Positions 14,012 through 15,989 of a DNA stretch of 15,989 bases are shown one piece after another. Made by a program: the position numbers and the translations under genes. Position 1 is the first letter of the stretch, and each line of letters starts with the position of its first letter. Source of the stretch: Microbacterium sp. GTDB lineage: Bacteria; Actinomycetota; Actinomycetes; Actinomycetales; Microbacteriaceae. The stretch covers positions 1 to 15,989 of the forward strand of contig NZ_QFPF01000059.1 in NCBI RefSeq assembly GCF_003248605.1, read 5' to 3'. The notes beneath the pieces were generated by a model. That model was not told the DNA's origin, did no database searches, and was given only the letters and a program-made list of their open reading frames with translations.

Positions 14012-15415
14012 CTGTTCAGCACCGCCTCCATGACCGCCTTGCCGATCGGGGCAGCGATCCGGTTGGACTGCCCCCCCTGACCCAATCCGCCGCCGTTCTC
14101 GATCACGACCGCGACCGCGACCTGCGGATCGTCCGCGGGCGCGTAGCCCGTGAACCACAGGGTGTAGGGGGCGGTCGGTCCGTTCTCCGCCGTACCGGTC
14201 TTCCCGGCCACCTCGACGCCGTCTATTCTTGCACCCGACGCGATGCCATCCCGGACATTCGCCACCATCATCTCGGCCATCGTCGCGGCATCCTCCTCGT
14301 TCAGAGCGCGCTGGAACTCGGTGTCCTCGAACTGCTGCTGCACCGACAGGTCGGGCGCGATCACGCGGTCGACCATGCGGGGGTTCATCACGAGGCCGTC
14401 GTTGGCGATGCCCGCCGAGACCATCGCCATCTGCAGGGGCGTCGCCCGAACGTCGCCCTGGCCGAAGCCGCTGAGCGCCGTCTCGGCGTCGTCGAGAGCG
14501 CGGGGATACGTCGAGGGGGTGGAGACCAGCGGCATCTCGAACGCGGAATTGAAGCCGTACTTCTCGGCCTCCTCGCGGATGGCGTTGTCGCCGAGCTCGA
14601 CGGCGAGCTGCGCCATCGGGATGTTGCACGACAGTGCGAGGGCGGTTGCGAGGGACACGGTCTCACCCGGTCCGCAGGTGCCGCCGCCGGCGTTGCTGAT
14701 GAAGTCGGAGGACCCCGGCAGCTGCCACTGCGCGGGATTGTCGAACGTGGACTCGGGCGTGTACTCGCCCGAAGAGATGGCGGCCGAGGCGACGACGAGC
14801 TTGAACGTCGATCCGGGCGGGTTGAGATCCCCCGCGATCGCTCGGTTCGAGAGCGGATCCAGATCATCGGACTCGAGCGCGTCGTAGGTCGCCGCGACCT
14901 GCTCGGCGTTGTGCACCGCGAGCTGATTGGTGTCGTAGCTCGGGCTCGTGACCATGGCGAGCACGCGGCCGGTGTCGGGCTCGATCGCGATGACAGCTCC
15001 CTCGAGGTCGCCGAGGGCCTCGTATGCCGCGCGCTGCACCTGCGGATCGAGCGAGAGGACGACGTTGGAGCCCTGCGGCTTCTGACCCGTGATGATCTGC
15101 TCGACACGCTGCAGGAACTGCGAGCCGGCCGTGCCGGAGAGCTCCTGGTTCATCGCGCTCTCCAGTGCCGTCGCCGACCCGAGCATCGGATTGATGTAGC
15201 CCGTCACCGGCGCCCACATGTCGCCGTCGTTGTACACGCGCTGGAAGGAGTAGACGTCGTCGGAGGGAACGGAGTACGCGATCGCCGCACCACCCGCGAT
15301 GATCGCCCCGCGCTGGACTTGATAGCTGTCATAGAGCGCCCGGGTGTTGTTCGGGTTGTCGGCGAGCGTGTCGACCCAGCAGCACGATCGAGAGCCGGCG
15401 GAGTTCGCGGTTCAT
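14008..15415 (-). pseudogene. pbpA: pbpA, class B penicillin-binding protein, frameshifted near the 5' end
   Basis: A transpeptidase that cross-links peptidoglycan with the SEDS partner RodA. The ATG at 15415 overlaps the rodA stop (ATGA) and starts MNRELRRLSIVLL, a normal PbpA N-terminus. After that frame 1 stops within 28 codons. The expected continuation VDTLADNPNNTRALYDSYQ resumes in another frame at about 15376 and runs intact to the stop. Compared with M. tuberculosis PbpA as remembered, about 17 residues, most of the signal-anchor helix, are missing, a deletion of roughly 50 bp. The remaining frame has a dimerisation domain and the transpeptidase motifs STFK (Ser codon 14809-14811), SCN (14623-14631) and KTG (14194-14202). 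The only downstream initiator is GTG at 15237, giving a 409-residue soluble product without membrane anchor. A sequencing or assembly error is a serious alternative. Confidence 0.85.
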
Positions 15416-15989
15416 CCGATCACCACCCGCGGACGGGAGCGCACCGCGTCGGACAGACGCAGCAGGAGGGCGACGATGATCCAGTTCGCGACGAGCGAGG
15501 ATCCGCCCGCTGCCAGGAAGGGTGTGGTCAGGCCGGTGAGGGGGATGAGCCGGGTGACGCCACCGACCATGATGAACACCTGCAGACCGATCGTGAAGGC
15601 GAAGCCTGTGGCGAGGAGCTTGCCGAAGTCGTCCTGACCGGCGAGCCCGATGCGGATGCCGCGGCTGACGAAGACCATGTACAGGCACAGGATCGCGAAG
15701 ACGCCGACGAGGCCGAGCTCTTCGCCGAGGCTCGGGAGGATGTAGTCGCTCTGCGACAGCGGCGTGATGTACGGCCGGCCCTGGCCGAGACCGGTGCCGA
15801 TCAGCCCGCCGTGAGCGAGCCCGAAGATGCCCTGCACCAGCTGATAGCTGCCGCCGGAGCGCTCGATGATCTCGGGGTCGAAGGCGTTCAGCCAGTTGGC
15901 GAAGCGCCCGCCGACGTAGGGCAGCACACGCGAGGCGAGGAAGGCCCCGGAGGCGGCGAGGGTCACGCCGATGAGCACCCAGCTGGTCT
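15412..15989 (-). CDS. rodA: SEDS-family peptidoglycan glycosyltransferase RodA/FtsW, C-terminal part
   Basis: This polytopic membrane enzyme polymerises lipid II into glycan strands with its class B PBP partner. 191 residues of the C-terminal part are visible; the N-terminal half lies beyond the right edge. Signatures are NAFDPEIIERSGGSYQLVQGIFGLAHGG (the large extracellular loop region after a helix), GTGLGQGRPYITPLSQSDYILPSLGEELGLVG, and the C-terminal GGVTRLIPLTGLTTPFLAAGGSS preceding the last helix, all typical of actinobacterial RodA/FtsW. The C-terminus is short and basic (RSRPRVVIG). The TGA overlaps the pbpA ATG by four bases, showing that transcription and translation were designed to be coupled to pbpA. 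Operon position next to pbpA-pknA-pknB favours RodA over FtsW. Confidence 0.95.
   Translation of the reverse strand, partial: TSWVLIGVTLAASGAFLASRVLPYVGGRFANWLNAFDPEIIERSGGSYQLVQGIFGLAHGGLIGTGLGQGRPYITPLSQSDYILPSLGEELGLVGVFAILCLYMVFVSRGIRIGLAGQDDFGKLLATGFAFTIGLQVFIMVGGVTRLIPLTGLTTPFLAAGGSSLVANWIIVALLLRLSDAVRSRPRVVIG

Noticed and set aside
14012..14629. Upstream extension of the pknA frame (803 residues in total)
   Set aside because: The extra 206 codons lie wholly inside pbpA and are Arg/Gly-rich. Kinase homology begins at the ATG at 14011, which overlaps the pbpA stop.
15329..15688. A separate 119-codon minus-strand gene
   Set aside because: This frame is a shadow of rodA that then runs into the true first codons of pbpA; only the last part, from 15415, is meaningful, as the broken start of pbpA.
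1..15989. Mobile elements, prophage genes or CRISPR arrays
   Set aside because: No transposase, integrase, regularly spaced repeat or compositional break was seen; all long frames resolve to conserved core genes.

Overview
The window is high-GC, densely packed actinobacterial DNA. Protein sequences and gene order point to Microbacteriaceae, most likely Microbacterium or a close relative. It is the origin-proximal core locus: gyrB-gyrA, a DUF3566 membrane protein, tRNA-Ile/tRNA-Ala, a cyclophilin, crgA, a PabA/TrpG-type amidotransferase, and the pknB-pknA-pbpA-rodA cell-wall and signalling operon. From memory this follows, almost gene for gene, the M. tuberculosis region from gyrB to rodA. The chromosomal origin should therefore lie to the left of the window. 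I saw no transposase, phage gene, CRISPR array or anomalous island.

Layout. Positions 1-4230 (+) hold the 3' half of gyrB, gyrA and the DUF3566 gene; a palindromic element separates gyrB from gyrA. Positions 4240-4968 (-) hold a VIT1/CCC1-type metal transporter. Positions 5081-5242 (+) hold tRNA-Ile(GAT) and tRNA-Ala(TGC). A Nudix hydrolase (5357-5782, +) converges on a two-gene minus-strand unit made of a small tail-anchored-looking protein (6270-6860) and a YbaK-type deacylase (5798-6277). Positions 6967-8383 (+) hold a cyclophilin and a zinc-finger rhomboid protease. A compact cluster of palindromes with two inverted DnaA-box-like sites (8393-8448) lies between the convergent rhomboid gene and crgA (8461-8694, -). 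Positions 8778-10416 (+) are a translationally coupled run: class E-type sortase, a 51-residue membrane protein and pabA. Positions 10435-15989 (-) are pknB, pknA, pbpA and the 3' part of rodA.

How the genes work together. Gyrase maintains supercoiling near the origin. RodA (glycosyltransferase) and PbpA (transpeptidase) form a wall-building pair. PknA and PknB carry extracellular PASTA or PASTA-like domains and regulate wall growth. CrgA is a small division-site membrane protein, and the sortase anchors surface proteins.

The most notable anomaly is pbpA. Its start codon is coupled normally to the rodA stop, but about 50 bp encoding most of the signal-anchor helix appear to be missing, and the frame is broken. 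It is annotated here as a probable pseudogene, unless the sequence is wrong. No wholly new biological system is evident. The best non-coding lead is the palindrome/DnaA-box cluster at 8393-8448.
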